Below, in pieces: positions 24,660 through 34,405 of a stretch of 53,021 nt of DNA. Every line of letters starts with the position of its first letter. Within the stretch, counting starts at the first letter, position 1. The position numbers and the translations under genes are program-made. The stretch is from Candidatus Carbonibacillus altaicus. GTDB lineage: Bacteria > Bacillota > Bacilli > Thermicanales > DSM-22653. The stretch spans positions 1 through 53,021 of the forward strand of contig PEBX01000012.1 of the NCBI GenBank assembly GCA_003050645.1. The letters are read 5' to 3'. The notes beneath the pieces are model-generated. The model was given only the letters and a program-made list of their open reading frames with translations. It did not search any database and was not told the DNA's origin.

Positions 24660-26060
24660 TTAACGTAAACTTAATAAAGTTGGACATAATCGTACAAATT
24701 CTTCGCTGTGATCGACGTATTTCGACAGGACAACCGCATTAAAAAAAAGCGGGCTTTCCACCCGCTTGTCACGTGTATGCTGAAGTCTTGTCCCCAACAT
24801 TCGATCGCTTTCCTGAAGCATCCATTCAATGAGAACACCGTAACCTCTGGTCGGATCATTCACAAAGACATGGGTCACCGCTCCGACCAGCTTACCATCC
24901 TGTATAATGGGCGAACCCGACATGCCCTGCACGATCCCACCCGTTTTTTCGAGCAATCTGGGATCGGTGACGCGAATAATCATGCTTTTCGTTGTAGGAA
25001 CCTTTTGCTCCACAATCTTCTCTATTTCGATCGTAAATCGTTCGACGGTCTGGCCATCAATGACCGTCCGTATTTCTGCCTGTCCTTCGTGCACGTCTTC
25101 AGCGAGCGCAACCGGTATCGGTTCGCTATATAAAAGATGCGAAGGCATCTCGGCTATGCGTCCGAAGATCCCGTAAGCAGAGTTCCGTTCAATCGTCCCC
25201 AACGGGCTTCCGTCTTCCGGGAAGACGGCGCGTATGGCTCCGGGTTTACCGGCTTCCCCCCGATCGATCGATGTCACCAGGGAAGGTAAAATCGCCCCAC
25301 CGCCGGCGACGATCGGCCGGTTCGTATCGAGATCACTGATGACATGGCCGAGCGCACCATAGGTTTGTTTTTCCGGATCATAAAAGGTGAACGTTCCTAC
25401 TCCGGCCGCCGAATCCCGCACAAAAAGACCAAGTTTAAAGGTGTTATCCTGTGAATCCAGCACGGGTTTGATGGGAACGGTTAGACGCTCGGTCCCCCGC
25501 ATCACTTCTAAGGTCACCGTCTTACCGGAGCGCCCGGCTTTTTCCACGATACGGGTCAATTCCGTGGCCTCTTTTAGTTCCTGGCCGTCAATGCGCGCAA
25601 TGCGATCCCCCACTTTAATACTGGCCGCTTCTGCCGGAGAGACCGGCGGTCCATCGGCAATCGGCACTTTTTTATAGCCGACGACCATAATGCCGGCCGA
25701 GCGCAGTTTGACACCGATAGACTGACCGCCGGGATAAACTTTGCGTTCTGGAAGCACTTGAACATTTACCGAACGAACGATGAGTGATCCGAGTTTGAGG
25801 TCGATCGTCTCCTCACCGGGCGCGTCTTTGGCCGTCGCTTCTAAAAACGTCGGCGTAGAACGCATGGTCAGGGCTTCCCCTTGCCTTAGAACCCAGCGGA
25901 AAAGAGGACTTTGGGCCAGCTGTTTTTGCTCACCGACAACGATTCGCAGTTCATCAGGCAGGCTGAGCAGGGGCGAGAGATAAGGGGATCTCAGCATAAG
26001 AAGCGTTCCTAATACTGCCAACAATGACAACCAAAGACGCATCGTATCGCGACGTTTCAC
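24660..26060 (-). CDS. spoIVB: SpoIVB serine peptidase (sporulation checkpoint), 3' end probably frameshifted
   Basis: SpoIVB is made in the forespore, secreted into the intermembrane space, and cuts SpoIVFA to release pro-sigma-K processing. The order is an N-terminal membrane anchor (LWLSLLAVLGTLLML), a PDZ domain (GPPVSPAEAASIKVGDRIARI) and the S55 peptidase domain, with the catalytic His in YGALGHVISD and Ser in GMSGSPIIQDGKLVGAV. The family ends shortly after GYGVLIEWML. Here about 50 residues follow, and they read straight through an intrinsic terminator at 24741-24767. One extra G in the GGGG run at 24792-24795 would restore an end at TGA 24771-24769, one base before the terminator. 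The start is GTG 26060, nine bases after GGGAG. Confidence 0.92.
   Translation of the reverse strand: MKRRDTMRLWLSLLAVLGTLLMLRSPYLSPLLSLPDELRIVVGEQKQLAQSPLFRWVLRQGEALTMRSTPTFLEATAKDAPGEETIDLKLGSLIVRSVNVQVLPERKVYPGGQSIGVKLRSAGIMVVGYKKVPIADGPPVSPAEAASIKVGDRIARIDGQELKEATELTRIVEKAGRSGKTVTLEVMRGTERLTVPIKPVLDSQDNTFKLGLFVRDSAAGVGTFTFYDPEKQTYGALGHVISDLDTNRPIVAGGGAILPSLVTSIDRGEAGKPGAIRAVFPEDGSPLGTIERNSAYGIFGRIAEMPSHLLYSEPIPVALAEDVHEGQAEIRTVIDGQTVERFTIEIEKIVEQKVPTTKSMIIRVTDPRLLEKTGGIVQGMSGSPIIQDGKLVGAVTHVFVNDPTRGYGVLIEWMLQESDRMLGTRLQHTRDKRVESPLFFNAVVLSKYVDHSEEFVRLCPTLLSLR
24741..24767 (-). terminator. Strong intrinsic terminator inside the open frame of spoIVB
   Basis: On the minus strand AAGCGGG pairs with CCCGCTT around a seven-base loop, followed by eight T. 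It lies about 80 bases before the annotated spoIVB stop. Confidence 0.92.
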
Positions 26061-26184
26061 CGGTACGCACTCCCTTTCTCTTCCTTCACCCCCGCTTGCG
26101 CTGTAACTATAATTTTACCGCCTCCTCCGTTGTTTAAACACGTAAATGGTACCAGGTTTATGTGAAGGCGATCATGCAGCGTGA

Positions 26185-27951
26185 TCAGTTTACACGTTCG
26201 TCGGGCGTCATCACGTTCGATGTCATCGCACTTTTTTTATGTTCCCGTGCCTGCGCGATGAGTGCGCGCGCATGCTCATGCGCGGTCGCCGTCAGTTTTG
26301 CCCCTCCCAGCATGCGCGCCAGTTCCTGAACGCGGGAGGACTCATCTAACGGTGTCAAGAGGGCAACCGTTTCCGCGCCGTCTTGATTTTTTTGCATGAG
26401 CCACTGCAGATCGGCAAAAGCTGCCACCTGTGGCAGGTGGGTCACGGATATAACCTGATGGCGTCTGCTGATTTCGGTCAAAAGCTTGCCGATCGCCTCA
26501 CCGATTTTACCACCAACACCGGTATCGATTTCATCAAAAATAAGGCACATCGGTTCTTCTGTATGCGCAAGCGCTGCGCTTAACGCAAGGGCCACGCGGG
26601 ATAGCTCACCACCGGAGGCAACCTCTGCCAGTGGGCGCAGTTCATCCCCGGGGTTGGCCTGAAAATAAAATACAACCTGCTCAAATCCATCCTTAAGCCC
26701 GCCCGGCGATGGAGCCTTGGCATCGTGTTCATCCGGCGTGCGATCGCTAAAGACCGCTTCAAACTTAGCATGGCCTAAGTAAAGGTCACCTAAACGCCCT
26801 GTCACCGCGTCTTGTAATTTTTTGGCGCAAGTCCGGCGCGCTTCGCTAAGTGCGCGACCCGCCCGGTAGAAGGACTGAAAGGCGGCCTCAAGCTCCTTTT
26901 GAATGGAGGGTTCCTGCGACAGCGTTTCTTCCAGCGCGGTTAATGTTTCATACGCCTTGTCACGAAATTTAAGGATCGCTTCGACCGTATCACCGTATTT
27001 TATTTTCAGCCGATCGATGACGATAAGACGCTTTTCTATCCGGTCCAGACGTCCTTCTTCATACGGTTCTTCCTCGATGGCATCGCGCAATCGGTATGAA
27101 ACTTCTTCCAGCCCGTCGATGAGCGTCTCCAGTCGCTCAAAAACGTCACCAAGATCTTCGTCCCAGCCCGACGCTTCTTGCAGAAGCGCACGCGCCACGC
27201 GCAGACGATCTAAGGCCTGATGTTCCCCGGATAAGACCTGATACGCCTGCGAGAGGTTTTTAAGAATACGCTCGCGGTAGCGCAGACGTTCGCGCTCTTT
27301 TTTTAAGCGCGCTTCTTCTTCGGGCTGAAGCGCCGCCTGATCGATTTCCTGAAGCGCTTCTTCCAGGTAGCGCTTTTCAGAAAGAGTCTTTTCTCTTCTT
27401 TCCGTAAGGTTTTGCCAGCGCTCATAAGCGGCGCGATAGGTCTCAAACGCTTCTTGATACATTTCTTTTAAAGGGTTAAGCACGCTCTGACCATACTGAT
27501 CGATCCAGAACAGGTGATTTTTTGCATCAACCAGCTGATACACGCTGTGCTGGCGGTTTAGTCTGAAAAGCAACGGGACGACTTCTCGGAGCACCGCCAA
27601 AGGAACGATCTTCCCGTTCAATTTGGCGCTGCTTCGACCTTGATCCGTTATCTCCCGGCGCACCAGAAGCAGACGGTCTTCATCAGAATAGGGAAGATCG
27701 AGGCGACGCACGACATCGAGAAGCGATCCAGGAACATGATCCCAGGTAAACATTGCTTCTACCACCGCTTTTTTTGCACCGTGCCGTACAATACCGAGCG
27801 GTGCACGCTCGCCCTGTAGAAGTGCAATCGCTTCCAGAAGGACCGATTTGCCTGCACCCGATTCACCGGTGATGACATTAAAACCCGGTTCAAACATAAC
27901 CGTTAAGGATTCGATCACGGCAATCGATTGTATGTCCAAGCGAACGAGCAT
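26185..27951 (-). CDS. recN: DNA repair ATPase RecN
   Basis: RecN is an SMC-like ATPase that gathers broken DNA ends in recombination repair. The 588-residue protein has Walker A (ITGESGAGKSVLLEAI) at the N terminus, two long charged coiled-coil regions rich in Glu/Arg/Leu, and the C-terminal ABC signature VASGGELSRVALAL with Walker B CLIFDEIDTGVGG. ATG 27951 is about six bases after AAGGAGGG. It lies between argR and spoIVB, as in B. subtilis. Confidence 0.97.
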   Translation of the reverse strand: MLVRLDIQSIAVIESLTVMFEPGFNVITGESGAGKSVLLEAIALLQGERAPLGIVRHGAKKAVVEAMFTWDHVPGSLLDVVRRLDLPYSDEDRLLLVRREITDQGRSSAKLNGKIVPLAVLREVVPLLFRLNRQHSVYQLVDAKNHLFWIDQYGQSVLNPLKEMYQEAFETYRAAYERWQNLTERREKTLSEKRYLEEALQEIDQAALQPEEEARLKKERERLRYRERILKNLSQAYQVLSGEHQALDRLRVARALLQEASGWDEDLGDVFERLETLIDGLEEVSYRLRDAIEEEPYEEGRLDRIEKRLIVIDRLKIKYGDTVEAILKFRDKAYETLTALEETLSQEPSIQKELEAAFQSFYRAGRALSEARRTCAKKLQDAVTGRLGDLYLGHAKFEAVFSDRTPDEHDAKAPSPGGLKDGFEQVVFYFQANPGDELRPLAEVASGGELSRVALALSAALAHTEEPMCLIFDEIDTGVGGKIGEAIGKLLTEISRRHQVISVTHLPQVAAFADLQWLMQKNQDGAETVALLTPLDESSRVQELARMLGGAKLTATAHEHARALIAQAREHKKSAMTSNVMTPDERVN

Positions 27952-28076
27952 GCCAACCCTCCTTTTTCCGGCCCCTTCTTCCCAATCTTATCTTTTAATG
28001 TATGTTTAGGAATATATGGCGTGATGATGCAACATATCATGAAGGCGTGCAGTGTACAATCATGCGCTTCAGATCG

Positions 28077-28529
28077 TTATGCGTCCAGCTGTTCCAGTCT
28101 CTCTCGAATGGCCGTCGCACTCTTTTCATCCTGACATATTAAAAGACATGTATCATCACCGCAAATCGTCCCCATGAGGCCCGGCCAGGCCAGTTCATCC
28201 AAAACCGCTCCAAACGCATTGGCATTGCCAGGATCGGATTTTAAGACGAGCAAATTACCGGTCTGGGCAAGGGAACGAAAGCTCTCCAGCATGAGACGAC
28301 GCAGTCGATCATCTTTCGCAACCGGAGCCTCTTGTGGCAGCGCATACTTATAACCGCCGCCGGGTTGCGGCACCTTCACCAGACCCAAGGCCTTAATATC
28401 GCGGGAGACGGTCGCCTGGGTGACGTCAAAACCCTCCGCCCGCAAACGATTCGCGAGTTCATCCTGCGTTTCAATCGCATATGTTTGAACGAGTTGTTTG
28501 ATGCGAACGAGTCTTCGCGTTCTTTGCAC
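28077..28529 (-). CDS. argR: Arginine repressor ArgR/AhrC
   Basis: This hexameric regulator represses arginine synthesis and activates catabolism when arginine is bound. The 150-residue protein has the N-terminal winged helix (TQDELANRLRAEGFDVTQATVSRDIKALGLVKVP) split here as TQDELANRL and TQATVSRDIKAL, and the arginine-binding C-terminal domain with GNANAFGAVLDELAWPGLMG and GTICGDDTCLLIC. The start is GTG 28529 behind AAGGAGG. It sits between tlyA and recN as in B. subtilis. argD and carB at the far end of the window are plausible targets, though no clear ARG box was found there. Confidence 0.96.
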   Translation of the reverse strand: MQRTRRLVRIKQLVQTYAIETQDELANRLRAEGFDVTQATVSRDIKALGLVKVPQPGGGYKYALPQEAPVAKDDRLRRLMLESFRSLAQTGNLLVLKSDPGNANAFGAVLDELAWPGLMGTICGDDTCLLICQDEKSATAIRERLEQLDA

Positions 28530-28687
28530 GAATCGCGTTCCTCCTTAAAGTAGGTAAAAGGATTGCCGGGAGTTATCATGCGTTGACCAGGAATCCCGAA
28601 AAACGCTGATTTCTTGACAATCTTATCGTCTCATATGCCGACCTTCATGCCCGATCTTGAAACGTTGTCATCGATAACGATCACATG

Positions 28688-29533
28688 TTATGTCTCATGG
28701 CTGTGTGCCTCCTGCACGACGCGGCGCACGACGTGTTCATCGACCAGCGATGAAGAAGACTTGCTTGTCTTATCGTCTACCGTATCGGTCATGAGCGCAC
28801 GGGCATACATTAAAAATTCAATGTTCCCATCGCCACCGCGGATGGGCGAAGGGATGAGGCCAAGCGCACTAAGATCAAGGAAGCGAAGCAGATCCAGCAT
28901 ATTTAAAAGGACCGTTTCATGCACCCGCGCATCGCGTACAATCCCTCCTTTGCCCACTGCATCCGGACCTGCTTCAAATTGCGGCTTGACCAGAAGGACA
29001 AAGGCACCACCGGGTTTTAGCAAACGCTTTAAGGGTGGTAGGACGAGGCGGAGTGAAATAAAAGAGACATCGACAACGACTATATCCGGAGGTGGGCCCG
29101 GTAACATCGCCGGTTCAAAATAACGAATGTTTTGCCGTTCCATGACGATCACGCGCGGATCCTGACGGAGCGACCAGGCGAGCTGACCGTAGCCGACATC
29201 GACCGCATAGACAAGCCGCGCCCCGTACGTTAAAGCGGCATCGGTAAAACCACCCGTCGAGGCTCCTGCATCAAAGACGACAGCATCCCGGAAGTCGAGC
29301 TCAAAGGCCTCGATCGCGGCCGCTAGTTTTTCTCCGCCACGGCTGACATAACGGGATGATTTTTTTTTGAGACGAATGCTTACATCTGCAGTAACGGTCG
29401 TTCCGGGTTTGTCGACGAGAGTATCATCGACGAGGACTTCCCCAGCCATAATCGCCCGACGTGCCTGTTCGCGGCTTGGGAAGATACCCTTTTGTACAAG
29501 CAAAATGTCCAGTCGCGTTTTTTTGAGTGCCAT
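28688..29533 (-). CDS. tlyA: TlyA-type rRNA 2'-O-methyltransferase
   Basis: TlyA proteins methylate 2'-OH groups of 16S and 23S rRNA with S-adenosylmethionine. The 281-residue protein has an N-terminal S4 RNA-binding domain (RLDILLVQKGIFPSREQARR) and an FtsJ-like methyltransferase domain with the SAM site VFDAGASTGGFTDAAL, followed by VVVDVSF and LVKPQFE. The methyl-transfer tetrad is recognisable. ATG 29533 follows AGGAGAC. The last 30 residues are polar and low in complexity. It lies between dxs and argR (B. subtilis yqxC position). Haemolysin activity suggested by the name is not implied. Confidence 0.94.
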   Translation of the reverse strand: MALKKTRLDILLVQKGIFPSREQARRAIMAGEVLVDDTLVDKPGTTVTADVSIRLKKKSSRYVSRGGEKLAAAIEAFELDFRDAVVFDAGASTGGFTDAALTYGARLVYAVDVGYGQLAWSLRQDPRVIVMERQNIRYFEPAMLPGPPPDIVVVDVSFISLRLVLPPLKRLLKPGGAFVLLVKPQFEAGPDAVGKGGIVRDARVHETVLLNMLDLLRFLDLSALGLIPSPIRGGDGNIEFLMYARALMTDTVDDKTSKSSSSLVDEHVVRRVVQEAHSHET

Positions 29534-29625
29534 CCAAGTCTCCTACTTCCGTTCAAAGCCGTCTTTCGGTTAGCGCGTGTCAATCCTATCAAACTTATAG
29601 AGATCTATCCCGAACTATCCTGAAC

Positions 29626-31527
29626 TTATCCGGACTGAACATGTCTCATTGTTTGTTTAAACGCTTTTAACACGCACGTTTCGACCCCTTCCGGCGTCAG
29701 GTTCAAGGTAGCGAGGAGCTCAGCAAGGCTACCCTGTTCGATAAAACGGTCCGGTATGCCGAGCCTTAAGACGTTCATCGGGATGCCATGCGTCTGTAAT
29801 GTTTCCATGACGGCACTCCCGAAACCACCTGCAAGCGATGATTCTTCGAGCGTAATGATAAGGCGGTGGGTTCGCACAAGTTCCTCCAGCATGTGCTGAT
29901 CGAGCGGCTTGATGAAACGGGCATTCACGATCGTACTGGTAAGACCATGTCTGATAAGACGCCCGGCCGATTTTTTCGCAAGCTCCAGCATATGCTCTCC
30001 GACGGATAGGAAAGCAAGGTCTTGACCTTCTTCCAGTTTTTCCCAGGTCCCTAACGGAATGGTTTGTAAAGGCACCTCCCGGTACGGAACGCCGGCTGCG
30101 CTCCCCCGAGGATAGCGTACGGCAAAGACGCCCCCCTCATGCTGAAGCGCCGTATACAGAAGATCACGCAGTTCCCTTTCATCTTTGGGCATCGTAAGCG
30201 TTATATTCGGAACCGTCCGTAAGGCGGGAATATCGAAGACGCCCTGATGCGTCTCGCCATCTGCTCCCACCAGTCCAGCCCGGTCGATGGCTAAGACGAC
30301 CGGTAGCTTTTGAAGGGCCAGATCGTGGATGAGCTGATCATAAGCACGCTGCAAAAAGGTCGAGTAAATGGCAACGACCGGACGCAGCCCCGCCGCTGCC
30401 AGTCCCCCGGCCATCGTGAGCGCATGTTGTTCGGCGATACCGACGTCAAATAAACGATCCGGAAACTTTTTTTGAAACGGTTTCAGGCCGGATCCGGAGA
30501 TCATCGCCGGTGTGATCACCACAAGGCGGGCATCGCGCTCTGCAAGTTCGATCATCGTTTCGGCAAAGACCGAGCTGTAGCTCGGCGGACCGACGACTTT
30601 GATCATCTCACCGGATTCGATTTTGTACGGTCCTAACCCGTGATACGTATCAGCATCGCGTTCGGCAGCCGGATAACCCCGTCCTTTGACGGTTAAGACG
30701 TGAACGAGGACCGGCCCACGTATTTTCTTGGCCATCTTGAACGTCGTCTCGAGATCGTTTAGATCATGCCCATTAACCGGACCGAGATAGGTGAACCCCA
30801 GTTCTTCAAAGAGCATGCCCGGCACAAAAAATTTTTTGACCGCGTCTTTCATACGTTCGGCGGTTTTAAAGAGGCTCTCCCCGATCCCCGGAATACGTTT
30901 CATGAGGTTTGTAAATTCATCTTTCGCCCACCGATACGGTGTTGCCGTGCGCACCCGCCCCAGATATTGATGCAGCGCACCGACGTTCGGTGAAATACTC
31001 ATTTCGTTGTCATTTAAAATAATGATGAGTCGCCTTTTTTCATGACCGATGTGATTGAGTGCTTCTAGAGCCATACCGCCAGTTAATGCCCCGTCACCAA
31101 TAATCGCCACGACATGATAGTCTTCGCCTTTCAGATCACGGGCAATCGCCATCCCCTGTGCAGCAGACAGCGAGGTGCTGGAGTGCCCTGCCTCCCAGAT
31201 ATCATGCACCGATTCCGATCGTTTTAAAAAACCGGAAAGCCCACCAAACTTGCGCAACGTAGGAAAGTTTTCGCGCCGCCCGGTCAGCAGTTTGTGCACA
31301 TACCCTTGATGGCCGATATCCCAAATAAGCTTGTCGTGCGGCGAATAAAATTCGCGATGAAGGGCCAGGGTGAGTTCCACCACACCGAGATTAGGAGCGA
31401 GGTGCCCCCCCGTTTGAGAAAGCGATTGAATTAAGAAGTCCCGGATTTCCTGAGCCAGCTCGGGAAGCGACGAGGAAGGAAGCGCGCGAACATCTTCAGG
31501 TGAATGAATCGTCTCTAAAAGCATCAT
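29626..31527 (-). CDS. dxs: 1-Deoxy-D-xylulose-5-phosphate synthase
   Basis: Dxs condenses pyruvate and glyceraldehyde-3-phosphate, the first step of the MEP isoprenoid route, and also supplies thiamine and pyridoxal synthesis. The protein, about 633 residues, carries [16 protein letters not shown], the ThDP/Mg motif [31 protein letters not shown], and the transketolase-type [15 protein letters not shown] in the C-terminal half. The start is set at ATG 31527; ATGs at 31536 and 31524 are close alternatives and ribosome sites are weak. The longer frame to 31596 overlaps ispA. With ispA directly upstream, this is a prenyl-diphosphate supply pair. Confidence 0.96.
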   Translation of the reverse strand: MMLLETIHSPEDVRALPSSSLPELAQEIRDFLIQSLSQTGGHLAPNLGVVELTLALHREFYSPHDKLIWDIGHQGYVHKLLTGRRENFPTLRKFGGLSGFLKRSESVHDIWEAGHSSTSLSAAQGMAIARDLKGEDYHVVAIIGDGALTGGMALEALNHIGHEKRRLIIILNDNEMSISPNVGALHQYLGRVRTATPYRWAKDEFTNLMKRIPGIGESLFKTAERMKDAVKKFFVPGMLFEELGFTYLGPVNGHDLNDLETTFKMAKKIRGPVLVHVLTVKGRGYPAAERDADTYHGLGPYKIESGEMIKVVGPPSYSSVFAETMIELAERDARLVVITPAMISGSGLKPFQKKFPDRLFDVGIAEQHALTMAGGLAAAGLRPVVAIYSTFLQRAYDQLIHDLALQKLPVVLAIDRAGLVGADGETHQGVFDIPALRTVPNITLTMPKDERELRDLLYTALQHEGGVFAVRYPRGSAAGVPYREVPLQTIPLGTWEKLEEGQDLAFLSVGEHMLELAKKSAGRLIRHGLTSTIVNARFIKPLDQHMLEELVRTHRLIITLEESSLAGGFGSAVMETLQTHGIPMNVLRLGIPDRFIEQGSLAELLATLNLTPEGVETCVLKAFKQTMRHVQSG

Positions 31528-31558
31528 GTCACCCATTTCTCGATGGTATAATTTCAAA

Positions 31559-32458
31559 TTAAGATTCACGGGTACCGACGAGGTCGGCAATGGCAAAAAG
31601 GATCTGGATGGACTGGCGTTCTTCCGTCAAAACGTCTAATGCCTGTTTGGCCTCTTCGATGAGGCGATCGCGAAACTTCTGCGCTTCTTCCAGGCCGATG
31701 AGCGCCGGATAGGTCGATTTTTGCTGGATATCATCCTGACGCGTTTTTTTTCCCAACATTTTTTCGTCGCCGATTACATCCAGAATATCATCTTGGACCT
31801 GAAATGCCAAGCCCAGCGCCCGCGCATACCTGACCAGCGCTTCATGCTCTTTAGCCTTTGCGCCGCCGAGAATCGCCGCACTCTCGACGGAAAACACGAT
31901 GAGCGAGCCAGTTTTTAAACGGTGAAGATGTTCGAGCGCATCCAATTCGATGTTTTTCCCTTCTGCCTCAAGATCGAGAACTTGTCCTCCGACCATCCCT
32001 TCAGCACCGATGGCCCGGGCAAACCCCTGAAAAAGTACGAGCAGTTTGGCGGGAGGAAGTCCGGGAAAAGACAAAAGATCGGACAGGGCGAAAAAAGCCT
32101 GTGCTTGCAGGGCATCACCCGCTAAAATGGCTACGGCCTCCCCGAACACCTTGTGGTTTGTCGGCTTGCCTCGTCTTAAATCGTCGTTATCCATCGCCGG
32201 CAGGTCGTCGTGAATGAGAGAGTACGTGTGCACCATCTCCAGCGCGGCTACTACCGGATAACCGATCGACCGCTCCGCCCCGAGCGCTTCTAACGTTGCA
32301 AAATGAAAAAGCGGCCGTAGACGTTTACCACCGGCAAACAAAGAATACGCGATCGCTTCTTGAAGCGTATCCGGAGCATGCTTCGGCAGATACCGCCTCA
32401 GGGCACGCTCCGTTTCTTCCTGAACGAGACGCATATACGCGCGAATGTCTTGCATCAT
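31559..32458 (-). CDS. ispA: Polyprenyl synthetase, probable farnesyl diphosphate synthase
   Basis: IspA joins isopentenyl units to dimethylallyl diphosphate, giving geranyl and farnesyl diphosphate for undecaprenyl phosphate and quinones. The 299-residue protein has the substrate Lys/Arg region FAGGKRLRP, the first Asp-rich motif [14 protein letters not shown] and the second, DDILDVIGD. The YSLIH preceding the first motif sets chain length; C15 is the usual product of this subfamily. ATG 32458 follows AGGACGG. The gene sits between xseB and dxs, as in B. subtilis. Confidence 0.95.
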   Translation of the reverse strand: MMQDIRAYMRLVQEETERALRRYLPKHAPDTLQEAIAYSLFAGGKRLRPLFHFATLEALGAERSIGYPVVAALEMVHTYSLIHDDLPAMDNDDLRRGKPTNHKVFGEAVAILAGDALQAQAFFALSDLLSFPGLPPAKLLVLFQGFARAIGAEGMVGGQVLDLEAEGKNIELDALEHLHRLKTGSLIVFSVESAAILGGAKAKEHEALVRYARALGLAFQVQDDILDVIGDEKMLGKKTRQDDIQQKSTYPALIGLEEAQKFRDRLIEEAKQALDVLTEERQSIQILFAIADLVGTRES

Positions 32459-32555
32459 GCTTCCGTCCTATCTGTAAGAATGTGACGAGGGATGAAACCG
32501 TTTGCTATTCTGTAACTGAGCTCAGTATGGATAGAAATACTTTTTACTTATAACT

Positions 32556-32855
32556 TTAAAAAGGCAAATCTTCATCCGCAATATCGAACGGATCGACATC
32601 GACCGTCTCCTCATGCCCTCCATGGGTGAACGCCCCAAGTGTTTCTTCATCGAGGAGGCGCACTTTTTGTTCCACCTGCGACAGTTTTGTTTCACAATGT
32701 TTGGCGAGGAGCATGCCTTCCTGATACAGATCGATCGCTTCTTCCAGCGGTACCGACCCTTTTTCTAACTGTTCGACGACGGCCTCCAACCGTTCCATCG
32801 CCCGTTCAAAAGAGAGTTCTTTCACTTGTTCCTTCAACGTCTTCAGGTCACGCAT
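32556..32855 (-). CDS. xseB: Exodeoxyribonuclease VII small subunit
   Basis: XseB binds in several copies to XseA, and the complex degrades single-stranded DNA. The protein has the family core LSFERAMERLEAVVEQLEKGSVPLEEAIDLYQEG split here as FERAMERLEAVVEQLE and LEEAIDLYQEGM, forming a helical hairpin. It is 99 residues long. The C-terminal tail is acidic and about 20 residues longer than in many homologues. ATG 32855 follows AAAGGAGA and overlaps the xseA stop by eight bases, consistent with coupled translation. Confidence 0.95.
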   Translation of the reverse strand: MRDLKTLKEQVKELSFERAMERLEAVVEQLEKGSVPLEEAIDLYQEGMLLAKHCETKLSQVEQKVRLLDEETLGAFTHGGHEETVDVDPFDIADEDLPF

Positions 32856-34212
32856 GGGGATTCTCCTTTCGTATCTCCCAGACGGTCGTCACAAGAACGC
32901 CATCGTAAAGACGTGTAAGAAGCGTCTCGCCAGGTGCCACATCATCGATCGAGCGCACAATCCGCCCATCAGGATGCATACTGATCGCGTAACCTCGGCG
33001 AAGTAAGGAAAGCGGGCTCGCACCATCAAGCCGTTTGGTCCATTGCGTCAGTCTTTCCTGGTGATACATGAGCTGTCTGACGATCGATCTTTGACCGCGG
33101 GCACTTAGCCCATCAATCTTTTTTCGGGCCTCTTCCGTCCGTTCGCGGAACGCATGACGATGGGGCAGACGATGTTTCAGCAAAGAAAAGCGGTGCGCTT
33201 TTAAGGCATATTGCTGTTGAAAGGCACTTTTCAGCATCTGCTCTGCACGCACTGCGCGTTCCTGATAAGGAATGATGAGGCGCTCGGCATCACGCAACAC
33301 ATAACTTCGCATAAGCTGACGGAGGTGCCGCTCCTCCCGCTCCAACCGGTTTAAGATCGTACGCCGAAGACGAACTTGAATCGTACCCAATCGCTCCAGT
33401 AGATCACGCCGATCCGGCACAGCGCGTTCAGCCGCGCCGGTCGGCGTCGGCGCTCGAAAATCAGCGACGTAATCGGCGATCGTCACATCTGTTTCGTGAC
33501 CCACACCGCTTATAATCGGTACGGGTGAAGCGTAGATGGCGCGGGCCACCGCTTCATCGTTAAACGCCCACAAATCTTCGATCGATCCGCCGCCCCGGGC
33601 TACGATCGCCACATCAACATAGTCTTTTAAGGTACTAAGATACGAAAGCGCCCGAACGAGCGATTGAGGCGCTTCACTCCCCTGCACGACGGAGGGTATG
33701 ATCCACACTTCGGCCAGCGGGAAACGGCGTTTTAACGTCGTGAGCATGTCTTTCAGTGCAGCCCCGCTGGGTGAGGTGATAAGCGCCAGGCGCCGCGGAT
33801 AAAGCGGGAGCGGTCTTTCCCGCGCAAATAAGCCTTCTTCTGAAAGCTTCTTCTTCAGTTGTTCAAACGCGAGATACAGCGCGCCGAGACCGTCCGGTAC
33901 CATTTCCTGGACGTAGAGCTGATACTGCCCGTCGCGTTCGAAGACGCTCACATAACCGCGGGCAAGGACGGACAGCCCATCTTCCGGTCGAAACTTAAGC
34001 ACGCGATTGTAGCCTTCAAACATGACAGCTTTCACGACGGCCTGTTTGTCTTTCAGGGAAAAATACATATGACGCCCGGCATAATGACGAAAATTCGAGA
34101 TTTCCCCTTTGACCCAGACATTTTGTAACGTTTTTTCCCGGTCGATGACGTCTTTGATGATGGCCGTAAGTTCACTCACCGTAAGCGTCACGGCACCAGC
34201 TGGCTCAAACAT
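32848..34212 (-). CDS. xseA: Exodeoxyribonuclease VII large subunit
   Basis: XseA is the catalytic subunit. The 454-residue protein has an N-terminal OB fold (LQNVWVKGEISNFRHYAGRHMYFSLKD shown as VWVKGEISNF and HMYFSLKD), the nuclease domain (ITSPSGAALKDML, VARGGGSIEDLWAFN, SGVGHETDVTIADYVAD), and a long helical C-terminal part. ATG 34212 aligns with the usual family start. It directly follows AGGAGGAGG, so the effective ribosome site is probably the upstream GGAG; the frame extends to 34269. It overlaps xseB. Confidence 0.95.
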   Translation of the reverse strand: MFEPAGAVTLTVSELTAIIKDVIDREKTLQNVWVKGEISNFRHYAGRHMYFSLKDKQAVVKAVMFEGYNRVLKFRPEDGLSVLARGYVSVFERDGQYQLYVQEMVPDGLGALYLAFEQLKKKLSEEGLFARERPLPLYPRRLALITSPSGAALKDMLTTLKRRFPLAEVWIIPSVVQGSEAPQSLVRALSYLSTLKDYVDVAIVARGGGSIEDLWAFNDEAVARAIYASPVPIISGVGHETDVTIADYVADFRAPTPTGAAERAVPDRRDLLERLGTIQVRLRRTILNRLEREERHLRQLMRSYVLRDAERLIIPYQERAVRAEQMLKSAFQQQYALKAHRFSLLKHRLPHRHAFRERTEEARKKIDGLSARGQRSIVRQLMYHQERLTQWTKRLDGASPLSLLRRGYAISMHPDGRIVRSIDDVAPGETLLTRLYDGVLVTTVWEIRKENPHA

Positions 34213-34270
34213 CCTCCTCCTCCTCTCCGTCTTAGTTCCTGTCATACGACGCCCGATTCCGTTATACATT

Positions 34271-34296
34271 TTATTTAAGCCGCTTATTTAAGCCGC
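34271..34296. repeat. Perfect 13-bp tandem duplication in the folD-xseA spacer
   Basis: TTATTTAAGCCGC occurs twice without a gap (34271-34283 and 34284-34296). It lies in the 193-base spacer, where no gene or clear terminator was seen. Confidence 0.9.
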
Positions 34297-34405
34297 TACG
34301 GAGCCCTTTCATCCATGCCAGATGTTTAAGCTAGCTTAGTTAATTCACTCATCAGAGATGTTCAAGCACTTCACATGTTTAAGCGGCCACCGTTGTTAAC
34401 GTCTT

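Noticed and set aside
32480-32500. Possible third copy of the dispersed repeat (GGATGAAACCG)
   Set aside because: Only about ten bases match and the palindromic core is missing; chance is sufficient.
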